Origin: an uncultured Eggerthellaceae bacterium
Lineage (GTDB): Bacteria; Actinomycetota; Coriobacteriia; Coriobacteriales; Eggerthellaceae
DNA length: 23,398 nucleotides
Reading direction: 5' to 3'
Assembly (NCBI GenBank): GCA_910588905.1
Contig: CAJURZ010000026.1
Span: 1 to 23,398, forward strand
Shown here piece by piece: positions 22,941 to 23,398 of the stretch (positions within the stretch are counted from its first letter, which is position 1; each line of letters opens with the position of its first letter). A model generated the notes under the pieces. The model saw nothing but the letters and a program-made list of their open reading frames with translations, had not been told where the DNA came from and searched no databases. Made by a program: the position numbers and the translations under genes.

Positions 22941-22967
22941 GCCGTAGGGGCCGAACATGTTCGGCCC
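22941..22967. repeat. Palindromic element copy 16
   Basis: GCCGTA then arms GGGGCCGAAC (22947-22956) and GTTCGGCCC (22959-22967), centre AT; left flank CACCAGGTTG. A decayed right half of another copy follows near 22990-23007 (GATCGACCTCTACG). Confidence 0.8.
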
Positions 22968-23012
22968 ATCTGCTTAGGTTGAGCTCCATTTCGATCGACC
23001 TCTACGAAGCGC

Positions 23013-23040
23013 TTAATACGGTCGGACGCCGTGCTAAGAT
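23013..23040 (+). promoter_or_regulatory. Candidate promoter of the toxin-like gene
   Basis: TTAATA (23013-23018) and TAAGAT (23035-23040), each 4 of 6 to consensus, 16-base spacing. The predicted transcription start near 23047 coincides with the first base of GCTAGGTGGTA, the sequence also found at the predicted start of the antisense RNA. Confidence 0.4.
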
Positions 23041-23050
23041 GGATGGGCTA

Positions 23051-23083
23051 GGTGGTAAGGCTACCCCCTGATTCTAGGAGGTA
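23051..23083 (+). promoter_or_regulatory. Leader hairpins that hide or free the toxin ribosome-binding site
   Basis: TACCCCCT (23062-23069) can pair with the Shine-Dalgarno region AGGAGGTA (23076-23083), 7 of 8 pairs with a 6-base loop, blocking ribosome access. The same TACC can instead pair with GGTA (23054-23057) just upstream, which would free the site. GGTA is also part of the end that pairs with 23251-23261, so the three pairings exclude each other. Seen by eye; no energies computed. Confidence 0.55.
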
Positions 23084-23088
23084 CGCCT

Positions 23089-23169
23089 ATGGTTACCTAC
23101 ACAGGATTATTCGCATTCTGTCTGGTTGTGATAGCGGTTATCGAACTGACGATGAAGGTCCGAAAGTGA
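23089..23169 (+). CDS. 26-residue holin-like hydrophobic peptide, candidate type I toxin
   Basis: Starts MVTYTGLFAF, continues as one membrane helix (about residues 6-20) and ends ELTMKVRK with a basic tail. The M-V-T-Y start, the helix, the Glu after it, the Lys/Arg end and the length fit the putative holin-like toxin (Hol-Tox) family of short ORFs known mostly from Firmicutes; such peptides insert into and can depolarise the membrane. A perfect AGGAGGT (23076-23082) is 6 bases before the ATG, so it is very likely translated when accessible. It is followed directly by a stem-loop and a convergent antisense promoter, the layout of Fst/par and TxpA-type type I toxin-antitoxin loci. Too short for most gene finders. 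Toxicity is inferred, not shown; it could also be a phage-remnant holin-like peptide. Confidence 0.75.
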   Translation: MVTYTGLFAFCLVVIAVIELTMKVRK

Positions 23170-23172
23170 AAT

Positions 23173-23235
23173 AGCCGCCCCCGTTAGATCGGGAACGGCC
23201 ACCTCACAAGCTAAAAACTTGTAACCGGGGTGGCT
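23173..23235. terminator. Shared 3' stem-loop of toxin-like gene and antisense RNA
   Basis: AGCCGCCCCCGTT (23173-23185) pairs with AACCGGGGTGGCT (23223-23235): 12 of 13 positions including one G-U. Inside is a second hairpin ACAAG / CTTGT (23206-23210 with 23218-23222) with loop CTAAAAA. An alternative pairing is GCCACC (23198-23203) with GGTGGC (23229-23234). It begins 4 bases after the toxin stop. There is no T-tract on the plus strand; on the minus strand it is followed by ATTTC, so it may end the antisense RNA. Confidence 0.6.
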
Positions 23236-23260
23236 GCCGGCGCAACGGCATACCACCTAG
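23173..23260 (-). ncRNA. Candidate antisense RNA antitoxin
   Basis: Inferred from the minus-strand promoter at 23267-23295 reading into the 3' end of the toxin-like gene and from the stem-loop at 23173-23235 as possible terminator. It would be about 90 bases, or longer if it reads into the coding region. Its 5' end (GCTAGGTGGTA) is complementary to the 3' end of the toxin mRNA and identical to that mRNA's own 5' end. Confidence 0.4.
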
Positions 23261-23266
23261 CGCATT

Positions 23267-23295
23267 ATTCTAACAGGTCCTCATCTGCGCTTCAA
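23267..23295 (-). promoter_or_regulatory. Candidate antisense promoter
   Basis: On the minus strand, TTGAAG (23295-23290, 4 of 6) and TAGAAT (23272-23267, 5 of 6) are separated by exactly 17 bases. Predicted start near 23260. It faces the toxin-like gene, as in convergent type I systems. Confidence 0.55.
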
Positions 23296-23314
23296 TCAAC
23301 GAACCGGCTGTGTG

Positions 23315-23326
23315 AGCCGCGCGGCT
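23315..23326. repeat. 12-base palindrome AGCCGCGCGGCT
   Basis: Perfect palindrome 20 bases beyond the antisense promoter. It could end a transcript or bind a regulator; no other context. Confidence 0.4.
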
Positions 23327-23360
23327 TCGATGCATCCCGCCCTATGCCGCACCCAGGACG

Positions 23361-23396
23361 AATGCTGCGCTTCGCGCGGAATGTATGTGCGGCGCA
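23361..23396 (+). repeat. 36-base direct repeat, copy B
   Basis: Second copy of the repeat at 22636-22671 (AATGCTGCGCTTCGCG ... ATGTGCGGCGCA), cut off close to the window end, so its full extent is unknown. The two copies bracket the right-hand repeats and the toxin-like locus, about 690 bases apart. Confidence 0.75.
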
Positions 23397-23398
23397 TG

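Larger units (their letters stand above)
22557..23034. other. Gene-free repeat cluster right of the adhesin
   Basis: No credible gene on either strand. It holds palindromic copies at 22564, 22611, 22716, 22791 and 22941, a half-copy near 22990, one end of a 36-base direct repeat (22636) and the inverted composite element (22787-22908). The first palindrome follows the adhesin stop within 10 bases and may act as its terminator. Confidence 0.7.
23043..23265. repeat. Long-range inverted repeat bracketing the toxin-like gene
   Basis: GCTAGGTGGTA (23047-23057) is the exact reverse complement of TACCACCTAGC (23251-23261). Beyond one mismatch, ATG (23043-23045) also pairs with CAT (23263-23265), giving 14 of 15 pairs. 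In an RNA from 23047 to about 23265 the 5' and 3' ends would pair, as in hok-type toxin mRNAs. Confidence 0.8.

Noticed and set aside
22817..23071. An 84-codon plus-strand frame upstream of the toxin-like gene
   Set aside because: It runs through the composite element and palindrome copy 16 and has no ribosome-binding site or recognisable domain.

Overview
The window reads as chromosome of a high-GC Gram-positive bacterium, most likely an actinomycete of the class Coriobacteriia (Eggerthellaceae-like gut bacterium). This is inferred from the gene order fhaA-fhaB-pstP-rodA/pbpA, which is an actinobacterial signature, from a giant wall-anchored protein with an LAQTG-type sorting signal, and from small secreted and membrane-anchored surface proteins of a kind I associate with that class. 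No ribosomal or other marker fixes the species.

Layout. Bases 1-369 hold only palindromic repeats. A universal stress protein gene (370-840, minus) lies divergent from a secreted papain-type (C1) peptidase gene (1052-3076). After a 290-base cluster of four palindromic repeats comes a tight growth and division operon (3369-8843): FhaA, FhaB, a PstP-type PP2C phosphatase, and one 919-residue protein that fuses a RodA/FtsW glycan polymerase to a class B penicillin-binding transpeptidase. The Ser/Thr kinases that usually follow are not here; the operon ends in repeats and a hairpin. Next is a large multi-pass membrane protein resembling GT-C glycosyltransferases (about 9203-11569).

A surface module follows (11786-22556): a small secreted protein with a strong ribosome-binding site, a single-pass membrane-anchored protein, and a 3079-residue adhesin-like protein. 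The adhesin has a signal peptide, about 25 divergent InlB-B-like repeats, and a C-terminal LAQTGD sorting signal.

The right end (22557-23398) is again repeat-rich. It contains a gene too short for routine calling: a 26-codon hydrophobic peptide (23089-23169) resembling holin-like (Hol-Tox) type I toxins. It sits between an outward pair of long-range complementary ends, with a Shine-Dalgarno-occluding hairpin, a shared 3' stem-loop and a convergent antisense promoter. This looks like an unannotated type I toxin-antitoxin locus with a hok-like folding switch.

Sixteen or so copies of one palindromic element (core GGGGC-n-GA-n-C ... G-n-TC-n-GCCCC) occupy the gene junctions. Their arms covary through all four base pairs at one position, so pairing rather than sequence appears to be conserved.
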